In this document: positions 38,704 to 48,496 of the stretch, one piece after another
How positions within the stretch are numbered: position 1 is the first letter of the stretch
Layout: the number at the start of each line of letters is the position of its first letter
Assembly: GCF_050589625.1 (NCBI RefSeq)
Contig: NZ_JBNGOP010000001.1
Location: forward strand, 1 to 64,000
DNA: 64,000 nt
Source of the DNA: Pelagihabitans sp947500445
Lineage (GTDB): Bacteria > Bacteroidota > Bacteroidia > Flavobacteriales > Flavobacteriaceae
Direction of reading: 5' to 3'
Translations under genes and position numbers: made by a program
Notes under the pieces: model-generated
What the model saw: the letters and a program-made list of their open reading frames with translations, nothing else
What the model was told of the DNA's origin: nothing
The model's database searches: none

Positions 38704-40611
38704 ATGAGCAATTATCACATCAAACATTTAGAAGAATATTTTCAGATATATCGTAAATCCGTTCGCAATCCATCGGCATTTTGGGAAGAAATTGCAGAGG
38801 AACACTTTGTATGGCGCAAAAAGTGGAACAATGTGCTCTCCTGGGACTTTGAAAAACCCGAAATCAAATGGTTCGAAGGGGCCAAGTTGAATATTACCGA
38901 AAATTGTTTGGATCGGCACTTACCAACACGTGGGAACAAAACGGCCATCTTGTTCGAACCCAATGACCCTGAGGCCGAGGCGGAACACATCAGCTATCAA
39001 CAGCTGCATGAGCGCGTATGCCGTATGGCCAACGTATTGATCGAAAATGGCATTCAAAAAGGGGACCGTGTCTGTATTTATTTGCCCATGATCCCGGAGT
39101 TGGCGGTATCCGTACTGGCATGTGCCCGCATTGGCGCCATACATTCAGTGGTGTTTGCCGGATTTTCGGCCAACGCCTTGTCGGCACGTATCAACGACTC
39201 GGATTGCAAAATGGTCATCACCTCGGATGGGTCGTTTCGCGGTGCAAAAACAATCGACCTGAAGGGAATAGTGGACAAAGCACTAAACGACTGCCCTAAC
39301 GTAAAGACCGTTTTGGTGGCAAAACGCATCGATTCGGACATTACAATGGTTTCGGGTAGGGACAAATGGTTACAACCGCTTCTCGATAACGCCTATGCCG
39401 ATGCTACGGCAGAAGTTATGGATGCCGAGGCCCCTTTGTTCATCTTGTACACCTCTGGGTCTACTGGAAAACCGAAGGGAATGGTGCACACTACCGCCGG
39501 TTATATGGTGTATACCGCCTACACCTTTAAAAATGCATTTCAATACCGCGAAGAAGATGTGTATTGGTGTACCGCCGACATCGGATGGATTACCGGCCAC
39601 TCCTACATCATCTACGGCCCATTGGCCAATGGAGCGACCACCGTCATGTTCGAGGGCGTGCCTTCATATCCCGATTTCGGTAGGTTTTGGGAGGTTGTGG
39701 AAAAACACAAGGTAAATCAATTTTACACCGCGCCAACGGCAATACGTGCCCTGGCCAAGGAAAATCTTGACTTTGTAGAAAAATACGATCTGTCCAGTCT
39801 AAAGGTACTCGGCTCTGTGGGCGAACCCATAAATGAGGAGGCCTGGCATTGGTACAACAATAATGTGGGCAAAAAGAAAAGTCCGATTATCGATACGTGG
39901 TGGCAAACCGAGACCGGGGGCATTATGATTACCCCGATACCCTATGTTACCCCTACTACACCGACCTACGCGACCCTACCCTTCATCGGAATCCAACCTG
40001 CGCTTATGGACGGGGACGGTCAGGAAATCCATGGGAATCAAGTCGATGGTAGGCTTTGTATCAAATTCCCTTGGCCCTCCATGGCACGTACGATATGGGG
40101 AGACCATACACGGTATCGGGAAACCTATTTCTCGGCCTACAAGAATATGTATTTTACAGGAGACGGGGCGTTGCGGGACGCTGTTGGGTACTACCGTATT
40201 ACCGGTCGGGTAGACGATGTAATTATCGTTTCCGGACATAATCTGGGTACTGCCCCGATCGAAGATAGCGTAAACGAGCACCCAGCTGTTGCGGAGTCTG
40301 CCATTGTCGGGTTTCCGCACGATATTAAGGGCAACGCCCTTTATGGGTATGTCATTTTAAAAGAAACCGGCGAAGGAAGAGATCGTAACAACTTGCGAAA
40401 GGAAATCAACCAACAGATTACGGAACAAATAGGCCCTATCGCAAAACTGGACAAAATACAGTTCGTAAGTGGACTTCCAAAGACACGAAGTGGCAAAATA
40501 ATGCGGCGTATTCTACGTAAGATCGCATCGAAGGACACTTCCAACCTAGGGGATACCAGTACCCTTTTAAATCCGGAGGTAGTAGCGGAAATCATGGAAA
40601 ATGCTTTGTAG
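38704..40611 (+). CDS. acs: Acetyl-CoA synthetase (AMP-forming)
   Basis: A 635-residue ANL-superfamily enzyme that activates acetate with ATP and CoA. Visible motifs: P-loop-like YTSGSTGKPKGMVHTTAGY (about residues 250-268), WCTADIGWITGHSYIIYGPL, DTWWQTETGG (acyl-site Trp), the hinge GRVDDVIIVSGHNLG and the C-terminal PKTRSGKIMRR with the Lys that is the usual regulatory acetylation site. Length and architecture match Acs; a propionate preference cannot be excluded. Probably cotranscribed with the symporter pair, forming an acetate uptake and activation unit. Confidence 0.92.
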   Translation: MSNYHIKHLEEYFQIYRKSVRNPSAFWEEIAEEHFVWRKKWNNVLSWDFEKPEIKWFEGAKLNITENCLDRHLPTRGNKTAILFEPNDPEAEAEHISYQQLHERVCRMANVLIENGIQKGDRVCIYLPMIPELAVSVLACARIGAIHSVVFAGFSANALSARINDSDCKMVITSDGSFRGAKTIDLKGIVDKALNDCPNVKTVLVAKRIDSDITMVSGRDKWLQPLLDNAYADATAEVMDAEAPLFILYTSGSTGKPKGMVHTTAGYMVYTAYTFKNAFQYREEDVYWCTADIGWITGHSYIIYGPLANGATTVMFEGVPSYPDFGRFWEVVEKHKVNQFYTAPTAIRALAKENLDFVEKYDLSSLKVLGSVGEPINEEAWHWYNNNVGKKKSPIIDTWWQTETGGIMITPIPYVTPTTPTYATLPFIGIQPALMDGDGQEIHGNQVDGRLCIKFPWPSMARTIWGDHTRYRETYFSAYKNMYFTGDGALRDAVGYYRITGRVDDVIIVSGHNLGTAPIEDSVNEHPAVAESAIVGFPHDIKGNALYGYVILKETGEGRDRNNLRKEINQQITEQIGPIAKLDKIQFVSGLPKTRSGKIMRRILRKIASKDTSNLGDTSTLLNPEVVAEIMENAL

Positions 40612-40728
40612 GTGTTAATGTTACAAAGCAGTACAGGCCAATTTGATCTTCAAAAACCGACGGATCATGAGTTAAATTGGCCAATGGATTAAAAACGAAA
40701 CGGAAAGAATTCCTTGAAATTTGAAATC

Positions 40729-43083
40729 ATGAAGTGGTATCCGACCTTCTTTATCTTTTTCGCTTTGACGACCATGGGTGCACAAGAACGCTTTGTTCAC
40801 AAACGAGAACACCAGCAGGCACCTTATGCACAATGGATCAGTTCCGAAGTTACTAGCGGAAAAGAATACGCGGTATTGTTGTTCCGAAAAAGTTTTGAAT
40901 TGTCCTCGGTTCCAAATACGCTGCCCATCAACATTTCGGCCGATAACCGCTACGATCTTTACATCAACGGAACACCTGTACATCGCGGACCCTCTTTTGG
41001 CTCGTTGGAGCGGTGGTATTACGATGTTCTGGACATTTCAAAATATCTTAAAAAGGGCGAGAACACCATTGCCATAAAAGTCTGGAATTTTGGTCAGCAC
41101 AATGCGCAGCGCCAACAATCGGTACACACGGCCCTTATTGTACAGGCCCAGCTTCCCGAATACGGAGAACAGTTGAATACCGATGACAGCTGGAAGGTTG
41201 TACAAGATACCTCTTATCGTCCGGTATTGCTCTCGAACGAAGCCATCGGTGGCGGGTACATCGCTTACCCATCCGATCACGTTCTGGCGGAAGGCCAGCG
41301 TCCGGATTGGTATCGTTCCCGTTTTGAGGATGGGGAATGGAAAAACGCGATCAGCCTGGGTTACGGAAACGAAGTTGGGGTCAACTCTTGGAAAACCACC
41401 CAGTGGAACCTTACCCCTAGAACCATCCCAATTTTTCCTGACTCCATCGAAAATAATTTTCAAATCAGAAGAATCGAGGGTATCGATACAAAAGGTATCA
41501 AAGACCTTCATATTCCACCATCTAGCAAGGTGACGCTTTTGTTGGACAACCAGCACCTCTCCATGGGCTATCCCTTGCTTTTGGTTTCGGGCGGAAAAGG
41601 GGGAAACGTTCAGTTGCGTTACCAAGAGTCGTTGTTCGACACGGAAACAGAAGCGAAAGGCGACCGAAATACAATCGAGGGGAAAAAGATGAAGGGCATT
41701 AAGGACCTATTCGAGCTTACCGGAAAAGATAGTGTTCGCTATACTCCCCTATCGCTAAGGACCTTCCGTTATGTGGAGTTACAGATCACGACCGGAGAAG
41801 ACGCGATCATCCTACATGACTATTACAACCGGTACTCGGCATTCCCTTTTAAAAAGACGGGGACGTTCACCACTGAACATCCGAATATCAAAGCACTTCT
41901 GGAAGCTTCGTGGCGAACCGCCCAACTCTGCGCGCACGAAATTTATATGGATTGCCCATATTACGAGCAATTGCAATACATTGGCGATACCCGCATACAG
42001 GCATTGATCAGCTTATATACTACCCAAAACGAATCGTTGGCCCGTAATGCCATTCAGCAGTTCAACGATTCATTCTCGGCAGTAGGCCTTACGCAAAGTC
42101 GCTACCCATCAAGGGTAAAGCAGATCATACCTCCCTTTTCATTGCTTTATATACTGCAATTGCACGATTATTTTATGCTTCGCGAAGACCCTGATTTCAT
42201 TGCTGACAACATCCATATTGTGCCCTTGATCTTAACTTGGTTCGAACGATACTTGAACGATTCGTACCTCATTACGGGAATTCCGTATTGGAACCATACC
42301 GATGGTGGTGCCAAGGGCTTTGTAATAGGGGAACCGCCTTACCTCAACCAACGCCCGAATGCCCAATTGGCCCTTTTATTGGCCTATGGTATCGATTCGT
42401 ATTTGGAAATGGCCCAATCACTTTCCCTAGAAGTCAATACTGCACACTATAAAGAAATATCGGATCGAATTAAGTCGAATGTGCTCGAACACTGTTTCGA
42501 TCCCGAACGGGGACTACTGGCAGAAAGCCCAAAAAAAGAGGTGTTCACGGAGCACACCAATTCCCTAGCTATTTTGACCGATGTTCCGGGCATCGCCCCC
42601 TCGGAACTGGCACAAAACATGTATACGGATAAGGGTATTCTAAGGGCCACTACCTATCATAAATTTTATACGTTTCAAGCATATGCCAAAGCGAACAACG
42701 GCCATCTGATCTTGGAGAGCTTTCAACCTTGGGAAGAAGCGCTTTCGCTTGGGATGACCACTTTTCCGGAGCATGGCACCGAAAGCCGATCGGATTGCCA
42801 TGCCTGGAGCGCACACCCCTTGTACGAACTTCCCGCACTGGTCGCCGGTATATCCCCTTCCACACCGGGTTTTAAAACGATTATGATACGGCCCCAGGAC
42901 AATAATTTGAAAGCCTACTCCGCAACGGTGCAACACGCGAAAGGAACGATACGGATGGTAAAGAAAAAACCAAACCGATACAGGATAACCTTGCCAAAAG
43001 GGGTAGCGGGCAGCTTTGAAAAAAACGGAAAAACGATTGCCTTACGGCCGGGGGAAAACAACATCCGTACGGACCAAAACTAG
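40729..43083 (+). CDS. GH78-family alpha-L-rhamnosidase-like secreted glycosidase
   Basis: A 784-residue protein with an N-terminal signal peptide ending TMGAQE (about residue 18). The N-terminal half contains beta-sandwich modules typical of Bac_rhamnosid_N (ISADNRYDLYINGTPVHRGP near residue 85, seen as adjacent motifs). The (alpha/alpha)6 catalytic domain has MDCPYYEQLQYIGDTRIQA, corresponding to the DCPxxxExxxxxGD signature of GH78 with its acidic catalytic residues, and TESRSDCHAWSAHPLY near the end of the barrel. A C-terminal beta domain follows. I choose ATG 40729 over the TTG at 40714. It stands alone between acs and a convergent exporter gene, with no SusC/D partners. Rhamnose specificity is likely but not proven. 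Confidence 0.85.
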   Translation: MKWYPTFFIFFALTTMGAQERFVHKREHQQAPYAQWISSEVTSGKEYAVLLFRKSFELSSVPNTLPINISADNRYDLYINGTPVHRGPSFGSLERWYYDVLDISKYLKKGENTIAIKVWNFGQHNAQRQQSVHTALIVQAQLPEYGEQLNTDDSWKVVQDTSYRPVLLSNEAIGGGYIAYPSDHVLAEGQRPDWYRSRFEDGEWKNAISLGYGNEVGVNSWKTTQWNLTPRTIPIFPDSIENNFQIRRIEGIDTKGIKDLHIPPSSKVTLLLDNQHLSMGYPLLLVSGGKGGNVQLRYQESLFDTETEAKGDRNTIEGKKMKGIKDLFELTGKDSVRYTPLSLRTFRYVELQITTGEDAIILHDYYNRYSAFPFKKTGTFTTEHPNIKALLEASWRTAQLCAHEIYMDCPYYEQLQYIGDTRIQALISLYTTQNESLARNAIQQFNDSFSAVGLTQSRYPSRVKQIIPPFSLLYILQLHDYFMLREDPDFIADNIHIVPLILTWFERYLNDSYLITGIPYWNHTDGGAKGFVIGEPPYLNQRPNAQLALLLAYGIDSYLEMAQSLSLEVNTAHYKEISDRIKSNVLEHCFDPERGLLAESPKKEVFTEHTNSLAILTDVPGIAPSELAQNMYTDKGILRATTYHKFYTFQAYAKANNGHLILESFQPWEEALSLGMTTFPEHGTESRSDCHAWSAHPLYELPALVAGISPSTPGFKTIMIRPQDNNLKAYSATVQHAKGTIRMVKKKPNRYRITLPKGVAGSFEKNGKTIALRPGENNIRTDQN

Positions 43084-43100
43084 ACTATTCTCAAAATATA

Positions 43101-44324
43101 TCAGCCTTGCCCGGATGTAAGGCGCTTTTTGGCGGTACTACGCAGGGTCGCCTGAAAAATAACCAGGGAAATACAACCACACACGGCCAGCCCTAAAAAC
43201 ATAGGCCATATGGTCTCTTGTACGAAACCTCCAATAAAATTGGCCAAAGGCACGGACAACAAGGTGCTAAAACATCCGTTAATGGCCGCTCCGATGCCGG
43301 CAATATGCCCAATAGGTTCCATGGCGATAGACCGAAAGTTTCCCCATAAAAAACCCAAACAAAAAAACTGTACCGACAAGAACGCCATGAGCAAGGGAAT
43401 ACCGGGGTTCGGCTTTCCCCAAAAAACCACCACATACAAAATCGCTACCAAACAAAAGATGCACAACGCGGCCATGGCCAATTTTCGCATACCAAAACGG
43501 ACCACCAGCGTACCGTTCAATAGGGTTGCCAATCCAATAGAAATAGCCAGACCGGCAAAAATATAGGGGAACTGCTCCGGCATTCCGTACTGGTTCTCAA
43601 AAATGTGTTGGGACGCACTCAGATATACCAAAAAGGCACCGGTGATAAAACCTGAAATAAAGGTGAACGCTACGGTTTCCGGATACTTCAAAAACTCCAA
43701 CAGACCTTTTCGAAACAATTTTGCCGTAAACCGCACCTTATATTCCGTGCGCAACGTTTCCGGCTGACGGCGCCAAAACCAAAAGCATACCATAAAACCA
43801 AAAATCATTTGGGCATAAAAAATAGCCTGCCATCCGTAAGCGTCCATAATCCATTTGCCTATCGCCGGGGCGATTATGGGAATCAAAATAAAAAATGCCG
43901 TCACAAAGGACATTACCCGTGCCATATAATCGCCCTTGTAGGTATCCCTGATTATGGAAATGGCCATAGTACGCGGGGCCGACAGGGCAATACCCTGAAG
44001 AATGCGGCCAAAGACCATCACGGAAAGCGAAGAAGCAAAAAGACAAATACCGCTAGCGATCAAAAAGAGTACAAATCCGGCATACACCGTTGGTTTTCTA
44101 CCATAACTATCGGACAGGGGACCAAAAAAAAGTTGCCCAACACCGAGCCCTAAGAAAATCATGGTGATCAACAACTGGTTATCGGTGGCATCCAAACTGT
44201 TCACGGCAATGCCAATTTGGGAAATTGCCGGTAAAATGGCATCGATCGCCAAGGCCACGATGGACATTAGCGCCGCCATTAAGGCCACAAATTCAAAGGC
44301 AGGTTTGGAATCGTTTTCGTGCAT
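43101..44324 (-). CDS. Bcr/CflA-family MFS multidrug exporter
   Basis: A 407-residue membrane protein with 12 predicted helices. Helix 1 carries the DAILPAISQIG motif typical of drug:H+ antiporter family 1 (Bcr/CflA), and the loop between helices 2 and 3 is GQLFFGPLSDSYGRKP, the MFS motif A. Export of small toxic compounds is the family role; the substrate is unknown. It is convergent with the GH78 gene and has its own promoter box a few bases upstream of the start. Confidence 0.85.
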   Translation of the reverse strand: MHENDSKPAFEFVALMAALMSIVALAIDAILPAISQIGIAVNSLDATDNQLLITMIFLGLGVGQLFFGPLSDSYGRKPTVYAGFVLFLIASGICLFASSLSVMVFGRILQGIALSAPRTMAISIIRDTYKGDYMARVMSFVTAFFILIPIIAPAIGKWIMDAYGWQAIFYAQMIFGFMVCFWFWRRQPETLRTEYKVRFTAKLFRKGLLEFLKYPETVAFTFISGFITGAFLVYLSASQHIFENQYGMPEQFPYIFAGLAISIGLATLLNGTLVVRFGMRKLAMAALCIFCLVAILYVVVFWGKPNPGIPLLMAFLSVQFFCLGFLWGNFRSIAMEPIGHIAGIGAAINGCFSTLLSVPLANFIGGFVQETIWPMFLGLAVCGCISLVIFQATLRSTAKKRLTSGQG

Positions 44325-44328
44325 CCGG

Positions 44329-44336
44329 CAAAATTA
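44329..44336 (-). promoter_or_regulatory. Candidate -7 box immediately before the Bcr/CflA start
   Basis: Minus-strand TAATTTTG matches TAnnTTTG and ends only 4 bp before the ATG at 44324. With transcription normally starting a few bases past this box, the message would be nearly leaderless. Confidence 0.45.
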
Positions 44337-44730
44337 TACCATTTTAACTTTGAAATGGCATGTATAGAAATTGAATTATTTTTTAGTTGTTCAAGGCGAA
44401 AAATTTAAGCATAGCCTTTGTTACGGTTAGATTCCCAGTCAAGCTGGGAACAGGCTTTTTAACGAAGAATAGCTGAAAAAGAAACGATTTATTAGTGCTA
44501 TTTTAAAGTTAAAATAGTATTGGCAATATCGGATGGAAGGATTGCCACCCCTTGATCGATAGTTTTACATCAAAAGCAGGGACAAGCTTTTTTGATACGA
44601 TACCAACTTACCTTTGCTATGCTTTATGCATGCCCCGGTTTTCATTCAAAAAAGGGTTTTTGAAAATGCCCTTGTCCTATGGAGAAGCAAAATCCACCGC
44701 ATGGACAGTACCCATGGATTTACCCCAAAA
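44337..44730. other. Intergenic region with two small hairpins, no gene seen
   Basis: This gap separates the exporter start from the carboxylase operon end. It contains a 7-bp hairpin TTCCCAG/CTGGGAA at 44432-44450 and a 9-bp near-perfect palindrome CTATTTTAA/TTAAAATAG at 44498-44517. Neither has a convincing T run for the carboxylase operon, which ends at 44731. A plus-strand open frame at 44552 mostly overlaps the carboxylase in antisense and is not credible. Confidence 0.5.
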
Positions 44731-46272
44731 CTATAACGGTATATTGCCGTGTTTTCTATCCGGAACCTTTTCAACCTTTGTTTCGAGCATCGCAAAGGCC
44801 TTGATCAACTTGCGTCGCGTGTTTTTGGGGAGAATGATCTCATCTATAAATCCACGTTGTGCGGCGCGATAGGGGTTGGCAAATTTTTCGGCATAATCGG
44901 CTTCTTTTTCCGCCAGTTTGCCCACGGGGTCTTCGGCCTCCCCAATTTCTTTTTTAAAGATGATCTCACTGGCCCCCTTGGCGCCCATCACCGCTATTTC
45001 GGCCGCAGGCCATGCATAATTGAAGTCGGCACCAATGTGCTTGGAGTTCATTACATCGTACGCCCCACCATATGCTTTTCGGGTAATTACCGTAACCCTT
45101 GGTACCGTAGCTTCGCTAAAGGCATACAACAGCTTCGCGCCGTGGACGATGATACCGTTCCACTCCTGATCGGTACCGGGCAAGAAACCGGGAACGTCGA
45201 CCAGTACCAATAGGGGAATATTAAAGGCATCGCAGAAACGGACAAAACGGGCCGCTTTCCTGGAACTATTGACATCCAGCACTCCGGCGAGGGCTATTGG
45301 CTGGTTGGCCACGATGCCGATACTGCTGCCGCCCAAACGCCCAAAACCACAAAGCATATTTTCGGCATACGACTTATGGATCTCAAAAAACGAATCGGTA
45401 TCGATGATTCCGTTCACGATGGCCCGCATATCATACGGTTTGTTCGGATTTTCGGGTACGATACCCTCCAAAACCTCGCGAACCTCATCCTGAAGTTCAT
45501 AGGCAAGATGGGGCGGTCGCTGTGTATTGTTGCTCGGCAGGTACGATAAAAGTGTTTTGATGTCCTCCAGGCAGCTAACATCGTTTAAGGCGGTCCTATG
45601 GGAAACACCTGATTTTTCGGCATGGGTGGTGGCACCGCCCAATTCCTCTGCGGAAACCGTTTCATTGGTCACCGTTTTCACCACATTCGGTCCGGTAACG
45701 AACATATAACTGGTCTGCGCTACCATAACCGTAAAATCGGTCATCGCCGGGGAGTATACGGCACCACCCGCACAGGGGCCCATAATTCCGGAAATCTGGG
45801 GCACTACGCCAGAGGCCTGAACGTTCCGGTAAAAAATATCGGCATATCCGCCCAAAGACCGTACCCCCTCCTGAATACGCGCACCTCCAGAATCGTTCAA
45901 CCCGATAATGGGGACCTTTACCTTCAAGGCCAGATCCATCACCTTGCAAATTTTCTCCGCATGGGTTTCCGAAAGGGCTCCCCCGAACACCGTAAAATCC
46001 TGTGCATACACGTATACCGCCCTGCCATTTATAGTACCATGTCCGGTTACTACGCCATCCCCATAAAAAAGTTGGTCTTCCATTCCAAAATCGGTCGTTC
46101 TATGGGTCACCATCATGCCCATTTCTTCAAAGGACCCTTCGTCCAAAAGGTAATGAATACGCTCCCTGGCGGTCAACTTTTTTTTGGAATGTTGCTTTTC
46201 TATGCGGGACGGTCCACCGCCCTGTTTGGCCAATGCTATTTTTTCCGCTAACTGCTGTTGTTTCAAATCCAT
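44731..46272 (-). CDS. Acyl-CoA (probably propionyl-CoA) carboxylase, carboxyltransferase subunit
   Basis: A 513-residue carboxyltransferase of the PccB/AccD5 type. It moves carboxyl from biotin to an acyl-CoA. N- and C-terminal crotonase-like halves are present, with LNDSGGARIQEGVRSLGGY (oxyanion and CoA site of the first half), GPCAGGAVYSPAMTDF, and VPGFLPGTDQEWNGIIVHG with GGAYDVMNSKHIGAD in the second half. Length fits the propionyl-CoA group; methylcrotonyl or geranyl substrates usually accompany degradation genes that are absent here. It is last in a three-gene operon with biotin carboxylase and biotin carrier, 2 bp after the former. Confidence 0.9.
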   Translation of the reverse strand: MDLKQQQLAEKIALAKQGGGPSRIEKQHSKKKLTARERIHYLLDEGSFEEMGMMVTHRTTDFGMEDQLFYGDGVVTGHGTINGRAVYVYAQDFTVFGGALSETHAEKICKVMDLALKVKVPIIGLNDSGGARIQEGVRSLGGYADIFYRNVQASGVVPQISGIMGPCAGGAVYSPAMTDFTVMVAQTSYMFVTGPNVVKTVTNETVSAEELGGATTHAEKSGVSHRTALNDVSCLEDIKTLLSYLPSNNTQRPPHLAYELQDEVREVLEGIVPENPNKPYDMRAIVNGIIDTDSFFEIHKSYAENMLCGFGRLGGSSIGIVANQPIALAGVLDVNSSRKAARFVRFCDAFNIPLLVLVDVPGFLPGTDQEWNGIIVHGAKLLYAFSEATVPRVTVITRKAYGGAYDVMNSKHIGADFNYAWPAAEIAVMGAKGASEIIFKKEIGEAEDPVGKLAEKEADYAEKFANPYRAAQRGFIDEIILPKNTRRKLIKAFAMLETKVEKVPDRKHGNIPL

Positions 46273-46274
46273 AA

Positions 46275-47717
46275 TTATGCTGTAGGTAATCTGAGTGTCT
46301 TTTGGTCCTTTAGATACGTTTTCAATGCGATGAGGGCCGCTATTTTTGCTTCTTGGGAATTCTTTTCCGTTAATGCCTCGGGGGCATAATGCTGTTTTAC
46401 AAAATGGGTATCGAACTGTCCGGAACGAAAAGCGGCATGTTCAAAAACGAACTTCCCGAACGGTAGGGTCGTCTGCACACCTTCGACCTTATACTCCTTT
46501 ATGGCCAGCAGCATTCGTTGTATGGCTTCTTCTCGGGTAGCACCGTAAGCGATCAGTTTTGATAACATGGGATCATAATAAATGGGTACTTCCATCCCCT
46601 CCTCAAAACCATTGTCTACCCGTATGCCCTCCCCTTTCGGCAAACGATAGGTCTCCAAGGTACCCACACTGGGCAGGAAATCGTTTAAGGGATCTTCAGC
46701 ATAAACTCGTAGTTCCAAGGCATGTCCATTGATCTTTAAATCTTCCTGTCGCATGGATAGCGCTTCGCCACGGGCCACCTTTATCTGTAATTCCACCAGA
46801 TCCACCCCGGATATCAATTCGCTGACAGGATGTTCTACCTGAAGCCGGGTGTTCATTTCCAAAAAGTAAAAATGATGATCGGCATCCAATAAAAATTCGA
46901 CCGTACCTGCCCCGATATAGTTACACGCTTTGGCCACTTGTATTGCGGCGGCTCCCATTTCGTCCCTTAATTGCGGCGTCAATACCGAGGAGGGCGCCTC
47001 TTCCACCACCTTCTGGTGTCTTCGCTGTATACTGCATTCCCGTTCAAAAAAATGCAGGTAATTCCCATGGGAATCGGCCATTACCTGTATCTCGATATGC
47101 CTTGGGGAGGCCACATACTTTTCAATAAAAACAGAACCGTCACCAAAGGCCGATTTTGCCTCGCTAATGGCGCGCTCCATTTGGGATTCCATTTCGGCCG
47201 CGTTGGTAACCACTCGCATTCCTTTACCGCCGCCGCCAGCGGAAGCTTTGATCAAAATGGGAAAACCGATCTTGGAAGCGATTCCCTTTGCTTTTTCCAC
47301 ATCGGTTATGGCCTCATCGATACCCGGCACCATGGGGATATCGAACTTTTTTACCGCTTCTTTAGCAGCAAGTTTGCTCCCCATTACTCGGATTGCGGCT
47401 GCTTTCGGGCCGATAAAAACGAGCCCATTTTTTTCGACGGCCTCTGCGAACCCCGCGTTCTCGCTCAAAAATCCATAACCCGGATGTATAGCATCCGCAC
47501 CAAGTGCTTTGGCAGCTTCAATGATTTTCTCCCCTAACAGATAGGACTGGGAAGAGGGTGGCGGACCAATACATACGGCCTCATCGGCAAACCGCACATG
47601 GGGTGCGTTCCGATCGGCCTCGGAAAAGACCGCAACCGTTTTGATGCCCATTTTTTGTGCGGTCTTCATCACACGGACCGCTATTTCGCCCCTATTGGCG
47701 ACCACTATTCTTTTCAT
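46275..47717 (-). CDS. Biotin carboxylase subunit of acyl-CoA carboxylase
   Basis: A 480-residue ATP-grasp enzyme that carboxylates biotin with bicarbonate and ATP. The start IVVANRGEIAVRVMKTA is the biotin carboxylase N-terminus. The glycine-rich ATP lid KASAGGGGKGMRVV lies near residue 165, followed by EKYVASPRHIEIQV, RECSIQRRHQKVVEEAPS, EMNTRLQVEHPVSE (catalytic Arg and metal ligands) and the C-terminal ALELRVYAEDP. Complete and of normal length for a stand-alone subunit. It is the middle gene of the operon, 8 bp after the carrier gene. Confidence 0.93.
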   Translation of the reverse strand: MKRIVVANRGEIAVRVMKTAQKMGIKTVAVFSEADRNAPHVRFADEAVCIGPPPSSQSYLLGEKIIEAAKALGADAIHPGYGFLSENAGFAEAVEKNGLVFIGPKAAAIRVMGSKLAAKEAVKKFDIPMVPGIDEAITDVEKAKGIASKIGFPILIKASAGGGGKGMRVVTNAAEMESQMERAISEAKSAFGDGSVFIEKYVASPRHIEIQVMADSHGNYLHFFERECSIQRRHQKVVEEAPSSVLTPQLRDEMGAAAIQVAKACNYIGAGTVEFLLDADHHFYFLEMNTRLQVEHPVSELISGVDLVELQIKVARGEALSMRQEDLKINGHALELRVYAEDPLNDFLPSVGTLETYRLPKGEGIRVDNGFEEGMEVPIYYDPMLSKLIAYGATREEAIQRMLLAIKEYKVEGVQTTLPFGKFVFEHAAFRSGQFDTHFVKQHYAPEALTEKNSQEAKIAALIALKTYLKDQKTLRLPTA

Positions 47718-47725
47718 ATCGGTTT

Positions 47726-48211
47726 TTATTCAAATTCGATCAGTACCTGGTTCTTCTCAACGGTATCGCCCGGTGCTACCGAAATGCACTTAACCAGTCC
47801 GTCTCGCGGCGATACGATGCTATTTTCCATTTTCATGGCTTCCAAGATCAACAGCGTATCGTTCTCCTTTACCTCCTGACCCGCGGTAACATTGATTTCT
47901 AGAATGAGTCCCGGCATTGGCGCTTCGATCGCGGTAACACTTTCGGTCTCGGAAAGCGCGAACCCCATTTCTTGGATCAAAACGTCCAAATCATCCGCAA
48001 TAGCTACCTCATATCGGGTTTCGTTCACGGTAAGGACATACCGTTTTCGAAGAAAATCGGAAGTCACCAATCGTACATTGTAAGACCTATGGCCCTCAAG
48101 CGCATGAAAGGTGTTTTCCGACACTTCCAACAGGTCGGTTTCCGCTAGGTCGACCTTCGTCAAATCAAATTGCAAGGCTTCGTTTACGGTCAATTTAAAA
48201 GTGGGATCCAT
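47726..48211 (-). CDS. Biotin carboxyl carrier protein of the acyl-CoA carboxylase
   Basis: A 161-residue carrier. The C-terminal biotinyl domain (about residues 92-161) contains LILEAMKMENSI with the biotinylated Lys127, and the hairpin partner APMPGLILEINVTAGQEV. Residues 1-90 have no recognised motif and probably bridge to the partner subunits, as in propionyl-CoA carboxylases where this region is part of the large subunit. I start at ATG 48211; a GTG two codons upstream is an alternative. First gene of the carboxylase operon. Confidence 0.87.
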   Translation of the reverse strand: MDPTFKLTVNEALQFDLTKVDLAETDLLEVSENTFHALEGHRSYNVRLVTSDFLRKRYVLTVNETRYEVAIADDLDVLIQEMGFALSETESVTAIEAPMPGLILEINVTAGQEVKENDTLLILEAMKMENSIVSPRDGLVKCISVAPGDTVEKNQVLIEFE

Positions 48212-48473
48212 AAGCACAACTATTTTACTATAGGGGTGAAGTTACGTAATTTCTTTTGTTGTTTTCATTTCAAAAAAATAGAAAAAAGGCATGCTTACCG
48301 GTAGGGTTTCCTTCAATTGGGAACCGATGTGGCAACGCTATTCCTTGGGAACCAAAAGACATCTGGCAATTGATACCGAGGTGCACAGCTGTCGTTTGTA
48401 AAGCACCACAGTACCCAAAAATAGTTTGCCATCGGATATGTCCGATGACGCCCCGTTTTTAAAGTCAAATCGC

Positions 48474-48481
48474 TACTTTTG
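48474..48481 (+). promoter_or_regulatory. Candidate -7 box of the uridine kinase gene
   Basis: TACTTTTG fits TAnnTTTG and lies 15 bp before the ATG at 48497. It overlaps a TTG in the same frame at 48479, which argues that the ATG, not the TTG, is the true start. Confidence 0.5.
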
Positions 48482-48496
48482 CAAAAAAGAATACCT

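Noticed and set aside
38930..38945. CACGTG-centred sequence as a parS site
   Set aside because: It lies inside acs and the flanks (CCAA / GGAA) do not give the required TGTTnC/GnAACA arms.
44552..44872. 106-codon plus-strand frame
   Set aside because: More than a third is antisense to the carboxyltransferase gene and it shows no domain or start signal.
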